Below, in pieces: positions 51,001-58,918 of a DNA stretch of 64,000 nt. Origin of the DNA: Comamonadaceae bacterium. GTDB taxonomy: Bacteria; Pseudomonadota; Gammaproteobacteria; Burkholderiales; Burkholderiaceae_C. Made by a program: the position numbers and the translations under genes. Location: the NCBI GenBank assembly GCA_021299875.1, contig JAJTEW010000003.1:1-64000 (forward strand), given 5' to 3'. Within the stretch, counting starts at the first letter, position 1, and each line of letters begins with the position of its first letter. The notes beneath the pieces are model-generated. The model was given only the letters and a program-made list of their open reading frames with translations, searched no databases and was not told the DNA's origin.

Positions 51001-52893
51001 GTGGACTACACGCCTGAGGTCCGCACGCTGACTTTTGCCGTGGGCGAAACCAGCCAAATCGTGTTGGTATCCACCTTGGAGGACGCTCAGATCGAGGCCA
51101 CCGAGCAAGTTTATGGCTACCTCCTCAACCCCAGCAGCGGCATGGTGTCGGCTGGTGCGGCCTTCCCCTCGATCGCAGACGATGACGCGACCCGCGTCGA
51201 GTTCAGCATCGCGGTCACCACCGACAACGTCGCCGAGAGCGCGGGCTTTGTGGCCTACACCATCACCCGCAGCGGTCTGACCTCGGGCAGCGACTCGGTG
51301 GACTGGTCGGTGGTCTCAGGCGGCACCGCCACGGTGGGCACCGACTACACCACAGCCAGCGGCACGGTCACTTTTGCAGCAGGCCAGACCCAGAAAGTGG
51401 TGTGGGTGCCTTTGGTCAACGACGGCACAGCCGAGGGCAGCGAGACCTTGATCGTGGGCCTGAGCAACGCCAGCAAAGGCGCCATCACCACCACCACGGC
51501 CACCGCCACCCTCGTGGACGACGACACCCCCGCCAGCGGCAACACCTATGCCGTGGCGGCCATTGCCAACAACTCCATCGAGTCGGCTGGCTCCATTGGT
51601 TACACCATCACACGCAGCGGCGACTTGACGCAAACCAGCACCAGCTACTTCCGCACCAACGGCGGCACGGCGCAGACCGATGGCTCGGACTACGTGGTCA
51701 ACGCAGGCCAAACCCTGAGCTGGGCGATTGGTGAGACCCAGAAGGTGGTTTTTGTACAGTTAGTGGGTGACAGCGTGGTGGAGGGCAACGAAACCATCAT
51801 TGGCCAGTCGGCCACCGACAGCGGCTACACCACCGGTGTGGCTGATGCCACCGCCACGTTGGTGGACGACGACGTCACGGCCGCTACCAACGCCTACGCC
51901 GTCACTTTCGGCAACAACAACATCTTGGAGGGCAACAGCTACGCGGTGTTCACCATCACCCGAAGTGGGGACTTGACGCAAGCCAGCACCAGCTACTTCA
52001 AGACCACCGACAACACGGCCTTGGCCGCCAGCGACTACACCGCCATTGCCAGTCAGACCCTGAACTGGGTGGCGGGCGAGACCACCAAACAGGTGGCGGT
52101 GCAACTGACCAATGACAGCAACGCCGAGGGCGCGGAAACCATCAACGGCGTGAGCTCTGCCCTGGCAGACTTCTCGGTGCAGACCAGCGTGACGGCAACC
52201 ATACAAGACGACGACACCTGGACCGCCACCGCCGGTGTGAACGACACGCTGACCACCCAAACGGCCAGCGGCACCTACACCGGCGGCTTCATCATCGACA
52301 CCGGCGATGGCAACGATGCCGTCACCATGGGTGCTGTGAACCAGTTCTCGTTCACCAATATCCAGTTGGGCTCGGGCAACGATTCGTTGACCACCAACGG
52401 CATCGTGGCTCGATTGCTGACTGCCGGTGCGCACTACGACGGTGGCAGCGGAGTCGATACCATCGCGTTCACTTTAACGAATGTGTTCAATTTCATTGGC
52501 GCAAATGGTGCAACCACTGGCGATATGTTCAAGAACTTCGAGATCTTGAGCATGTCGGGCGGGAGCAACCAGACCATCAACCTGAGTCTGAGCGATGTGT
52601 TGGAGATGACCACGGGCAATGCCGTGGCCGACACCCTGCGCATCACGGGCAATGCGGGCGACAAACTCAACCTGCAAGCCCTGGGCAAAACGCTGGGCAC
52701 ACTGGCAGCGGGCACAGGTAACCTGACCGATGTGGACGGCACCACCTACAACGTGGTGGCCAGTACAGCCGGCAACGCCAGTGCCAACGACGTGACCATT
52801 GGTGGTGCGACCTACGACGTGTACCAGTACAACTACGACAGCCACCTCGTGACCTTGCTGGTGGCCACCGCCATCACGACCACGGTGATTTAA
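45052..52893 (+). CDS. Giant Calx-beta repeat protein, probable type I-secreted surface protein
   Basis: The ATG at 45052 follows AGGAG and opens 2,613 residues. The N-terminal 125 residues are polar and without a Sec signal; residues about 129-157 form a hydrophobic segment ending in a Gly run, as in large type I-secreted adhesins. Then come two cadherin-like domains (about 165-400), two Ig-like domains (about 400-615), sixteen Calx-beta domains (about 618-2389) and a C-terminal region with Gly-Asp-Gly-Asn-Asp and Gly-Ser-Gly-Asn-Asp, RTX-like calcium motifs. Calx-beta domains bind calcium at Asp/Glu-rich loops and stiffen in its presence. The likely role is adhesion or cell-cell contact. 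No type I exporter gene is in the window. A strong terminator follows. Confidence 0.9.
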   Translation: MKNKAPQVLPRDAIVAPQSPSTNAADLLKPQANAGMPWAVNTDGLKPSARVATKAKAATAKNHADDLELDAQLEFTQSDTLDEAMTQAVADTSNWRYSEDVLIAQATKVTEVEAVGAAEVVVAETAALLPVATLPLGAILGGAVVVGVAASGGGGGDVGTAGETPNTAPVNTVPTAQTVNEDTALAISGISVNDADGNLATTQISVLNGALTVSLAGGATISAGANNSGTLTLSGTQAQINAALATLSYQGNGNYNGADTLTVLSRDSAGTPLTDSDTVGITVTAVNDAPTGTNATLTLLQGGSKVFAASDFGFADATDSTPNTLSNVIITTLPAAGTLTLNGVAVTVNQVIPAASLGTLVYTPAGGSGAGYASIGFKVQDNGGTANGGVNISAEATFTIDVQSTAAPTAAVNAITALSADSGDTTDFITNQASQTVTGTFTGTLALGETIQVSADGGTTWVTATVTGQTWTATGVTLGNGAGQLITQTLSAGGAYLAGSDHNYTLDTATTAPSFALSTGSTLSGQSVINGTSEPDATVTVTIDPDNNAGTNNSFSYTVTANGSGVWSVNLATAQPSTGTASFSSGTAGVSAVQTDVAGNPSTATTATFTSSNVTSYSVLGPTDTAGAQLLDANNVVLGVDEGAGVIRFVVLRSGDTSVSGTVTYTTQNGSASAGSDYTATSGTVTFAIGETFKIITVNIADDATLETNETVNLQLTAATNGNITTSTATVTINDNEQSVWSVASAGGVDEAAGFITYTVTRTGATGAATINFSTGGGSATAGSDYTAIASQTLSFAAGETSKTVQVAITNDTLAEGNETVVGTISGASTGVISTGTASAAIVDNDQSNWRVSSAGNVDESAGFITYTVTRTGATGAATIDFSTGGGSATAGSDYTAIASQTLTFAAGETSKTVQVAITNDTEAEGNETVGASISGASTGAISTGTATATILDNEQSIWSVDSAGPVNEASGFLTFTVTRTGASAAATIDFGTTGGTATGGVDYTATTQTLSFAAGEMSKTVQVALLNNGLPEDEENVVVSLTNASVGTIATATVTETILDDDQMNWSVASAGDVDEGAGFITYVVSRTGLSSTATVQFETAGGSATAGSDYTALSQSLTFAAGEMSKTVRVAIADDNAAEGNETVVASISNLSQGNNTSNPAVATIIDNDQSNWSVASVGSVDEGAGFITYTVTRTGASAQATINFSTAGGTATAGVSKDYTAANQTLTFAAGEMSKTIQVAINDDNVAEGNETVVGSISSASAGNITTNTATATINDNDQSLWSVSSQGTLMDEGVGFLVYTISRTGSTGAADIDFATAGGTANPVSDYTATNQTLRFAAGEMTKTVKVAIVDDNVAEDNESLNATISNATAGSIVTGTTSASILDNDQSIWRVTSGAGSTIDEGSGYIAYTVSRTGDASASATITFATSGTATAGSDYTAANQTLTFLAGERSKVILVAVTDDGVAEGDETLTALITNNATGNIGNTSVSVTIQDNDQSNWSVASAGTVDEGAGFITYTVTRTGASAAAHIDFTTAGGTATAGADYTAMAQRLSFAAGEMSQTVRVAVNDDALKEGNETVVASIGNADTGNITTNTVSATINDNDQTLWSVNAAGIEEGAGYISYVITRSGNTSALATIDFDTIGGGATPGVDFVAVHRNLSFAAGETTQTVLVQVIDDSVIEKVELVAATISNASSGTLTQATAVPSITDNDLMSWFVNTQGTVGTVDEGAGFISFTVGRNGDASQTASITFSTVGGTAIAGSDYTAKSETLTFAAGENLKTVLVAITNDAILEGNETVVGVLANASAGQIGTTNATANIVDNDQSVWSVSTADVSEGAGFITYTITRSGATTGTASIDFRTAGGTAAQGVDYTGESQTLTFAAGESTKTVLVAVTNDTLAEATDETVVGVIANATSGTIATASAAATITDNDFNVWSVAAAGTGGAESGSRRFTVTRTDGSATGTVDFLTTSNSAREGVDYTPEVRTLTFAVGETSQIVLVSTLEDAQIEATEQVYGYLLNPSSGMVSAGAAFPSIADDDATRVEFSIAVTTDNVAESAGFVAYTITRSGLTSGSDSVDWSVVSGGTATVGTDYTTASGTVTFAAGQTQKVVWVPLVNDGTAEGSETLIVGLSNASKGAITTTTATATLVDDDTPASGNTYAVAAIANNSIESAGSIGYTITRSGDLTQTSTSYFRTNGGTAQTDGSDYVVNAGQTLSWAIGETQKVVFVQLVGDSVVEGNETIIGQSATDSGYTTGVADATATLVDDDVTAATNAYAVTFGNNNILEGNSYAVFTITRSGDLTQASTSYFKTTDNTALAASDYTAIASQTLNWVAGETTKQVAVQLTNDSNAEGAETINGVSSALADFSVQTSVTATIQDDDTWTATAGVNDTLTTQTASGTYTGGFIIDTGDGNDAVTMGAVNQFSFTNIQLGSGNDSLTTNGIVARLLTAGAHYDGGSGVDTIAFTLTNVFNFIGANGATTGDMFKNFEILSMSGGSNQTINLSLSDVLEMTTGNAVADTLRITGNAGDKLNLQALGKTLGTLAAGTGNLTDVDGTTYNVVASTAGNASANDVTIGGATYDVYQYNYDSHLVTLLVATAITTTVI
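46906..52218 (+). repeat. Sixteen tandem Calx-beta repeats of about 325 bases
   Basis: Each unit begins near a Trp-Ser-Val or similar strand, has Asp-Glu-Gly-Ala-Gly-Phe-Ile, Ala-Gly-Ser-Asp-Tyr-Thr-Ala, Phe-Ala-Ala-Gly-Glu and ends in Asp-Asn-Asp-Gln-Ser. Unit starts lie near 46906, 47270, 47597, 47923, 48247, 48571, 48901, 49228, 49558, 49881, 50205, 50545, 50870, 51195, 51540 and 51888. Units two and three are almost identical at base level, pointing to recent duplication or gene conversion; units thirteen to sixteen are the most diverged. Confidence 0.88.
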
Positions 52894-52919
52894 GCCCCGT
52901 TGTAGTGAAAGGCTGTTTC

Positions 52920-52955
52920 AACGGCTTGCGTTCCCAAGCGCAAGCCGTTTTTTTT
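52920..52955 (+). terminator. Rho-independent terminator after the giant repeat gene
   Basis: ACGGCTTGCG pairs perfectly with CGCAAGCCGT around an eight-base loop and is followed by eight T. It stands 27 bases after the stop codon and separates the giant gene from the DUF1800 gene. Confidence 0.9.
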
Positions 52956-52988
52956 GGTGTGCAAGCTCAACCAATGAAAGCGTGAACC

Positions 52989-54569
52989 ATGTCAAAGCAT
53001 TTCTTAAGCTGGGGTTGGATATGGGCAGTCTGCAATGCACTGACCCCTGGGTCGGCGATGGCACAACCGTCTTCACCGGCACTGGTGGTGCATGTGGTGA
53101 ACCGTTTGAGTTTGGGCATCGCACCGGGCGATGTGCAGCGGGTCACTCAAATGGGGGTGGACCGTTACATCGCGGAGCAACTGGCGCCCGAGCAACTGCC
53201 TTTGCCGAGCGGCTTGGTGCGTCAATTAGAGGGCCTGGGCACATTGAAGTTGTCGCAGAAAGAGCTGATCCAGCAGTTTCATGAAACCCAAAAAGAGGTC
53301 AGATCCAACCAAGCCAAAGGCATGCCCGTGCAGCGCGAGTTTTTCCAAACGCTGGCAGCCGAGTCGGGCCAAGCGCGCTTGATGCGGTCGCTGCACAGCC
53401 CGAGGCAGCTGGAAGAGGTGATGGTGGATTTTTGGTTCAACCATTTCAATGTGTTCCAAGGCAAGGGGATGACGCGCGCCTTGGTGGTGAACTACGAGCA
53501 AGAGGCGATTCGCCCGCACGCCATGGGCCGCTTCCGTGATTTGTTGGGCGCCACAGCACACCACCCGGCCATGCTGTTTTATTTGGACAACTGGCTGTCT
53601 GCCGCGCCCCACACCGAGTTGCGCAAAAAGGCGCCCGGCGGCGCCAAAGCCAAGGGCTTGAACGAAAACTACGCACGCGAAGTGATGGAGCTGCACACCC
53701 TGGGCGTGGACGGCGCCTACACCCAAGCCGATGTGACCCAACTGGCCCGCATGTTGACGGGGTGGACCATCAATGACCAACGCGGCGCAGGCCGTTCGGC
53801 GTTTTATTTTGATGCGGCGCGGCACGACCGTGGCACCAAACAGTGGCTGGGCCACAGCGTGAGCCACCAAGGCCAAGCCGAGGGCGAGCATGCGCTGGAT
53901 GTGCTGGCTGCGTCGCCCGACACGGCACGGCACATCAGCTTCAAATTGGCGCAGTATTTTGTGGCCGATGTACCCCCGCCAGCTTTGGTGGCGCGCTTGA
54001 GCCAACGGTTTCAGGCCACGCAGGGTGACATCCGAGCCGTGCTGCAAACCCTGTTTGACAGTGCCGAGTTTCGCGACCCGAAGGTTTATGGAGTCAAGTT
54101 CAAAAGCCCCTACCGCTATGTGCTCTCGGTGGTGCGTGCGGCCGGTGAGCCGGTGGGGCCCGTGCGGCCGCTGTTGAACGCCTTGACCCAGATGGGCATG
54201 CCGCTGTATGGCTGCCTAACGCCTGACGGCTACAAAAACACACAAGACGCATGGCTCAATCCCGATGCCATGACCAGCCGGGTTGATTTTGCGGTGAGTT
54301 TTGCATCGGGTCAGTTTCCAAAGGGGCCGTCTGAAGTGGCCTTCGAGGAACCTGTAGGCAAGATCAAGGTGAACCCTGACCCTCAGTTGCAGCCGCAAGC
54401 CGTGCCTGTTTTGAACTCCAAAGGGCGAATGAAGCCGGTGGATGGTGTTCGTTTGCAACAAACGCTTGGGGGCTCTGTGTCACCCCGTTTGAAAGAAGCG
54501 TTGCAGGCCACCGATGCCTCACTGCGCTCGGCATTGGTATTGGGCAGCCCTGATTTCATGCATTACTAA
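52989..54569 (+). CDS. DUF1800 family exported protein
   Basis: The 526-residue protein has a signal peptide ending in Ser-Ala-Met-Ala-Gln. Family marks include His-Val-Val-Asn-Arg-Leu-Ser-Leu-Gly, Trp-Phe-Asn-His-Phe-Asn-Val-Phe, Asn-Glu-Asn-Tyr-Ala-Arg-Glu-Val-Met-Glu-Leu-His-Thr-Leu-Gly and Leu-Thr-Gly-Trp-Thr-Ile. The function of DUF1800 proteins is unknown; they almost always pair with a DUF1501 protein, as here. The pair is 17 bases apart and surely cotranscribed. The neighbouring giant repeat protein is separated by a terminator, so joint expression is not implied. Confidence 0.93.
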   Translation: MSKHFLSWGWIWAVCNALTPGSAMAQPSSPALVVHVVNRLSLGIAPGDVQRVTQMGVDRYIAEQLAPEQLPLPSGLVRQLEGLGTLKLSQKELIQQFHETQKEVRSNQAKGMPVQREFFQTLAAESGQARLMRSLHSPRQLEEVMVDFWFNHFNVFQGKGMTRALVVNYEQEAIRPHAMGRFRDLLGATAHHPAMLFYLDNWLSAAPHTELRKKAPGGAKAKGLNENYAREVMELHTLGVDGAYTQADVTQLARMLTGWTINDQRGAGRSAFYFDAARHDRGTKQWLGHSVSHQGQAEGEHALDVLAASPDTARHISFKLAQYFVADVPPPALVARLSQRFQATQGDIRAVLQTLFDSAEFRDPKVYGVKFKSPYRYVLSVVRAAGEPVGPVRPLLNALTQMGMPLYGCLTPDGYKNTQDAWLNPDAMTSRVDFAVSFASGQFPKGPSEVAFEEPVGKIKVNPDPQLQPQAVPVLNSKGRMKPVDGVRLQQTLGGSVSPRLKEALQATDASLRSALVLGSPDFMHY

Positions 54570-54585
54570 GTTCGAGAGGTTCGCT

Positions 54586-55851
54586 ATGCACAGAAGACAA
54601 TTCTTGACACACACCACATCGGGTGCTGTGGGGTTCATGGCGGTCGGACCCCACGCATGGGCGGCGAGGGGAGATGCCGCTGTTGCAAGTCCGAAGCGCT
54701 TGATCGTGGTGTTTTTGCGGGGTGCTGTGGATGGCTTGAGTGTGGTGGTGCCTTATGCCGATGCCGACTATGCGCGATGGCGCCCCACGATTGCAGTGGC
54801 CAAGCCGGGTGCCGAGGATGGGGCCTTGGATTTGGACGGCCAGTTTGGCCTGCACCCTGCACTGGTCCCTCTGATGCCTTATTGGCAAGCAGGGCAATTG
54901 GCCTTTGTGCACGCATCCGGTTCGAGCGATGCCACCCGTTCGCATTTTGATGCGCAGGATTTCATGGAGTCGGGCACCCCTGGCCGCAAGTCCACGGCCG
55001 ATGGTTGGATGAACCGTTTGCTGGGTGAATTGCAGCGGCTACCGCCCCAACAACGTTCAGCGACACAAGCGGTGAGTGTTGGCGCTGTCATGCCCCGCAT
55101 TTTCAGTGGACAAAATACGGTGGCCAACATTCCAAGCGGTCTGGCGACGATCCGCCCTTCAGCGTTGGATCAAGCGCCTGTGGGGCGTGCGTTTGACAAA
55201 CTGTACAGTGCAGACGACCCACTGGCCGCGGCTTACCGGGCTTCTCGCGAGGCACGGGAAGAAATTCAGACGTCCTTGCACAGCCCCATGTTGCAAGAAG
55301 AAATGGTGCGTGCCAACAACGGCGCACCTTTGCCCGATGGCTTTGCAAAAGATGCGGGCAAACTGGCCACTTTGATGCGCAAAGATGCCCATGTGCAACT
55401 GGGTTTCATGGCATTGGGCGGCTGGGACACCCATGCCAACCAAGGCAACGGCAAGGGACAATTGGCCAAACGACTGGCCCCTTTGGGGCAGGGGTTGGCC
55501 GCGATGGCGCAACAGTTGGGGCCCGTGTTCAAGGACACGGTGATCGTGGTGATGTCTGAATTTGGCCGCACGGTGCGCGAGAACGGCAACCGGGGGACCG
55601 ACCATGGGCATGGCAACGTCATGTGGGTGCTGGGGGGGGCGGTGGCTGGGGCAAAAGTTCACGGTCCATGGCCTGGGCTGCAGGCCAAAGCCCTTTACGA
55701 GGGCAGAGACTTGGCCGTCACCACAGATTTTCGATCGGTGTTGTCAGAGGTACTGACGCAGCATGTGTCTTTGCCGGCTGTCGCTTTGGCTCGGGTTTTT
55801 CCCAGTCAGGCATTCAATTCCAAAGGGGGATTGGGCTTGATTCGGACGTGA
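54586..55851 (+). CDS. DUF1501 family exported protein
   Basis: The ATG at 54586 follows GAGAGG and gives 421 residues. The N-terminus has Arg-Arg-Gln-Phe-Leu before a hydrophobic stretch ending in His-Ala-Trp-Ala-Ala, a likely Tat signal. Family motifs of the sulfatase-like fold are Phe-Leu-Arg-Gly-Ala-Val-Asp-Gly-Leu-Ser near residue 37, Gly-Gly-Trp-Asp-Thr-His near 281, Ser-Glu-Phe-Gly-Arg-Thr, and Thr-Asp-His-Gly-His-Gly near 340. The Asp and His residues suggest a metal site. Role unknown; it works with the DUF1800 protein. Confidence 0.93.
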   Translation: MHRRQFLTHTTSGAVGFMAVGPHAWAARGDAAVASPKRLIVVFLRGAVDGLSVVVPYADADYARWRPTIAVAKPGAEDGALDLDGQFGLHPALVPLMPYWQAGQLAFVHASGSSDATRSHFDAQDFMESGTPGRKSTADGWMNRLLGELQRLPPQQRSATQAVSVGAVMPRIFSGQNTVANIPSGLATIRPSALDQAPVGRAFDKLYSADDPLAAAYRASREAREEIQTSLHSPMLQEEMVRANNGAPLPDGFAKDAGKLATLMRKDAHVQLGFMALGGWDTHANQGNGKGQLAKRLAPLGQGLAAMAQQLGPVFKDTVIVVMSEFGRTVRENGNRGTDHGHGNVMWVLGGAVAGAKVHGPWPGLQAKALYEGRDLAVTTDFRSVLSEVLTQHVSLPAVALARVFPSQAFNSKGGLGLIRT

Positions 55852-55959
55852 AGCAGGCAGACGCAGGGGGCGTGGCGGCTGGCTAAACACTACAATTGAA
55901 TCATGGGTCCAGCGACCTGACAAGTTCTTGAAATTGGGGCTACACACTTGAGTGGGGAC

Positions 55960-56772
55960 ATGACTTCATATTGCATCATCACAACCAAATGGATTGGCGC
56001 AATTCTTTGCGCCTGTGTTGCTTTGACGGCGTTCGCACAGCACACACCCAATCGGCTTGCAGCCGTTTTAAATCATAAAAAAGTGCGCGTTTGCATCTGG
56101 CCTGAGTATTATGGTATCACTTACCGGAATTCTAAAACTCAGTTGCTGGAAGGGGTGGATGCTGAAATGGCGCTCGAATTGGGCAAAGACTTGGGCGTCA
56201 GCGTTGAGTTTGTGGATTCGTCTTTTGCGAACCTCGTTGCCGATGTGACAGGCAACAAGTGCGATGTCGCCATGTTCGCGGTCGGTGTCACGCCCCAACG
56301 GGCAGAGAAATTGCGGTTCACCCAACCCACCTTGGTGAGTGACATTTACGGCATCACGACACGCACGAATCGGCACATCAAAACGTGGACAGACATTGAT
56401 CAGCCTGGGGTGGTGGTGGCGGTCATGAAAGGCACTTTGCATGAGCCCGTGATGCGCGAACGATTGAAAGCCGCCACACTCAAAGTGGTAGATTCGCCTA
56501 TGGCGCGCGAGCAAGAGGTGACGTCGGGTCGTGCGGATGTGTTCATGACCGATTATCCTTACAGCCGAAGGATGCTGAAAACCACGGATTGGGCGCGTTT
56601 GGTGTCTCCAACCAGCCCCTTTCATGCAACACCCTATGCCTATGCCATGGCCCCCGGAGATGAAATATGGGCGCTTCGTTTGGAGCAATTTGTGCGCGAT
56701 GTTAAAAAAGATGGCCGCTTGATGAAAACCGCTTCGCGCTACCAACTCAACCCCATCGTCGTCAAACCTTAA
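55960..56772 (+). CDS. Periplasmic solute-binding protein, ABC amino acid-receptor fold
   Basis: The ATG at 55960 is preceded by GGGGA; a TTG at 55948 would add four residues. A signal peptide ends in Thr-Ala-Phe-Ala-Gln. Val-Arg-Val-Cys-Ile-Trp-Pro, Gly-Val-Asp-Ala-Glu-Met-Ala, Phe-Thr-Gln-Pro and Gly-Thr-Leu-His-Glu are typical of family 3 receptors. No ABC permease is near. The gene ends three bases before a hybrid histidine kinase gene, so the receptor may present a ligand to the sensor rather than serve uptake. That role is inferred from position. Confidence 0.85.
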   Translation: MTSYCIITTKWIGAILCACVALTAFAQHTPNRLAAVLNHKKVRVCIWPEYYGITYRNSKTQLLEGVDAEMALELGKDLGVSVEFVDSSFANLVADVTGNKCDVAMFAVGVTPQRAEKLRFTQPTLVSDIYGITTRTNRHIKTWTDIDQPGVVVAVMKGTLHEPVMRERLKAATLKVVDSPMAREQEVTSGRADVFMTDYPYSRRMLKTTDWARLVSPTSPFHATPYAYAMAPGDEIWALRLEQFVRDVKKDGRLMKTASRYQLNPIVVKP

Positions 56773-56775
56773 ACG

Positions 56776-58917
56776 ATGAAGCCAAGTCAGGGTTATTCTC
56801 GTTTTGTTTACCTCTATTTGGGGTTGTTTTTTCTGTCGGTTTTAGGGGGCGTCGGGTATTCGGCACACCTCGAGCGCAGCGTGCAGCTTTCGTTTCAGTT
56901 GCAGCGTGCTCAAGCCAATGCCCTGGTGCTGGAAGACCAAATCACGCAAACCTTCCAGTTGATTGAAAACATGGTTCTGACGCTGCCGGAGTTGTCCGAC
57001 ACAGCACTGGGTCAGGCCAAACCTGCGGCGCTCAATCGCTTGCTGACCCGCTTGCAAGACAGCCAACCTGCTTTGCGATCGCTGTCCGTGGTGAATGCAA
57101 AGGGACGCATCATTGCAAGCACGAATTCATCGAATGTGGGTGTCAAACCGGCCATTGGCGAATTTGCGCCAATCGACACGGGCATAGGTCATTTTTCGGG
57201 CTTGAGAGTGGGCCTGATGATGGCGGGTCGGGATTACGCCGATGGTCTCAAGATCTTGCCAGACGCTCAGGATGTGCAGTCCATCCGTTTATTTTTGCCA
57301 TTGGTTTTTCGCTTGGGCGAAGGGGCCGATGCGGTGTGGATTTTGGCCGCCATCAATCCAGATTATTTGCTCAACCGCATGGAGCGATATCGGCAAATCA
57401 GCAGCGATTGGTTTGAGTTGGTGCGTTTTGATGGCCAATTGTTGATGAATTCGCAAGAAAAGGCGTCGTCTTCGTCTTTTTCTTTATTGCATCACTTACC
57501 AGAGATTCAGCGCCAAGAAATTGGCACACAAACCGACACATGGTTAACGGCTTTCCGTTCGTCATCGCGCTATCCATTCATCGTCACCTTTCACGTGGAT
57601 CGAGACGCGGTATTGACGCAATGGGCCAGCCAGTTTGGGCGCTTGCTCTCTTGGACTTTTGCCGCACTGTGTGCAGTCTTGGCTGTGACCGCGGTGTTGA
57701 TGCGTCAAGTCCATTTGAGCGAAAAGACAGAGCGCCAACAACAACAAGAGCTGGCCAAATCGCGTGACAGTGCAGAGGCGGCAACGCGCGCAAAAAGCCA
57801 ATTTTTGGCCAACATGAGTCACGAAATCAGGACACCTATGAACGGTGTCATTGGGATGAACCAGTTGGCATTGGAAGAGGCGTTGCCCCCTGTGGCAGAG
57901 CGTTATGTGCGCAGTGCGCATGCAGCGGCCGTTTCTTTGCTTCGAATTTTGAATGACATCCTTGATTTTTCAAAAATCGAAGCGGGCAAGTTGGAAATTG
58001 AGTCGGTCCGTTTTAACTTGTCGGAGTTGCTTCAAGATGTTGTGGGCATGCAGCAATTGATGGCGGAAGACCGATCGCTTGTTTTGGTGCTGGATATCGC
58101 ACCCACAACGCCTGTTTGGATTCAATCTGATCCTTTGCGCATTTCGCAAATATTGAACAACTTGTTGAGCAATGCGATGAAGTTCACGGCCAGTGGGCGT
58201 GTGACCTTAAAAGTCGTTGAGTTTCCCCAAAAGATCCTGCACATTGAGATTCAAGATCAAGGGGTGGGGATGACGGACGCCCAGTTGGACAAGCTGTTTG
58301 AACCCTTTAACCAAGCGGACACGTCGACCACTCGAATTTTCGGTGGCACGGGTTTGGGCTTGGCGATTTGCAAGCAATTGTGCGACCGTATGGGTGGGCG
58401 CATTTCGGTGGTCAGTCAATTGGGCTTGGGCAGCACCTTTTGTGTTGATCTGCCATTTGAAATGGCTGAGGCACCGCGCATGGATCACAAAATTCCATCC
58501 GCCAACATCAACGCCATCAACGGCTTTGACTTTACGGGAATCCGTGTGTTGGTTGTCGAAGACAATGTCCTCAACAGGCAGTTGTTGATGGTGTTGCTTA
58601 AAAAAGTGAATATTGACGCCGTGGTGGCGACACAAGGCCAAGAGGCTCTAGGCTTGCTTGAGCAAACCCAAGAGCCCTTTGATTTGATTTTGATGGACAT
58701 CCAAATGCCCGTCATGGATGGCATGGATACCACGAAGCACATCCGCACCAACCCACGTTTCAACGCCTTGCCCATCATTGCGATCACGGCCAATGCGATG
58801 CCCGATGAACGCCGCAGATGTCTGGATGTGGGCATGCAAGATTATTTGGTCAAGCCATTGGACCGCACATTGCTTTACCAGTGCATTGCCAAGTGGACAT
58901 TGACAAAGCAGAATTGA
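56776..58917 (+). CDS. Hybrid sensor histidine kinase with receiver domain
   Basis: The 713-residue protein has a membrane segment near residues 10-30, a periplasmic domain of about 260 residues, a second segment near 288-310, a coiled linker, a HisKA domain with Met-Ser-His-Glu-Ile-Arg-Thr-Pro (phosphorylated His349), an ATPase domain with [10 protein letters not shown] and Gly-Thr-Gly-Leu-Gly-Leu, and a C-terminal receiver with Glu-Asp-Asn, phosphorylated Asp641 in Met-Asp-Ile-Gln-Met-Pro, and a Lys in Val-Lys-Pro-Leu. No Hpt domain or separate response regulator is encoded nearby, so the output partner is elsewhere. It sits between a receptor gene and an amidohydrolase gene in one unit. 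Confidence 0.93.
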   Translation: MKPSQGYSRFVYLYLGLFFLSVLGGVGYSAHLERSVQLSFQLQRAQANALVLEDQITQTFQLIENMVLTLPELSDTALGQAKPAALNRLLTRLQDSQPALRSLSVVNAKGRIIASTNSSNVGVKPAIGEFAPIDTGIGHFSGLRVGLMMAGRDYADGLKILPDAQDVQSIRLFLPLVFRLGEGADAVWILAAINPDYLLNRMERYRQISSDWFELVRFDGQLLMNSQEKASSSSFSLLHHLPEIQRQEIGTQTDTWLTAFRSSSRYPFIVTFHVDRDAVLTQWASQFGRLLSWTFAALCAVLAVTAVLMRQVHLSEKTERQQQQELAKSRDSAEAATRAKSQFLANMSHEIRTPMNGVIGMNQLALEEALPPVAERYVRSAHAAAVSLLRILNDILDFSKIEAGKLEIESVRFNLSELLQDVVGMQQLMAEDRSLVLVLDIAPTTPVWIQSDPLRISQILNNLLSNAMKFTASGRVTLKVVEFPQKILHIEIQDQGVGMTDAQLDKLFEPFNQADTSTTRIFGGTGLGLAICKQLCDRMGGRISVVSQLGLGSTFCVDLPFEMAEAPRMDHKIPSANINAINGFDFTGIRVLVVEDNVLNRQLLMVLLKKVNIDAVVATQGQEALGLLEQTQEPFDLILMDIQMPVMDGMDTTKHIRTNPRFNALPIIAITANAMPDERRRCLDVGMQDYLVKPLDRTLLYQCIAKWTLTKQN

Positions 58918-58918
58918 C

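Noticed and set aside
46906-52218. Tandem repeats as a possible CRISPR array
   Set aside because: Units are about 325 bases, all coding in one frame and form protein domains.
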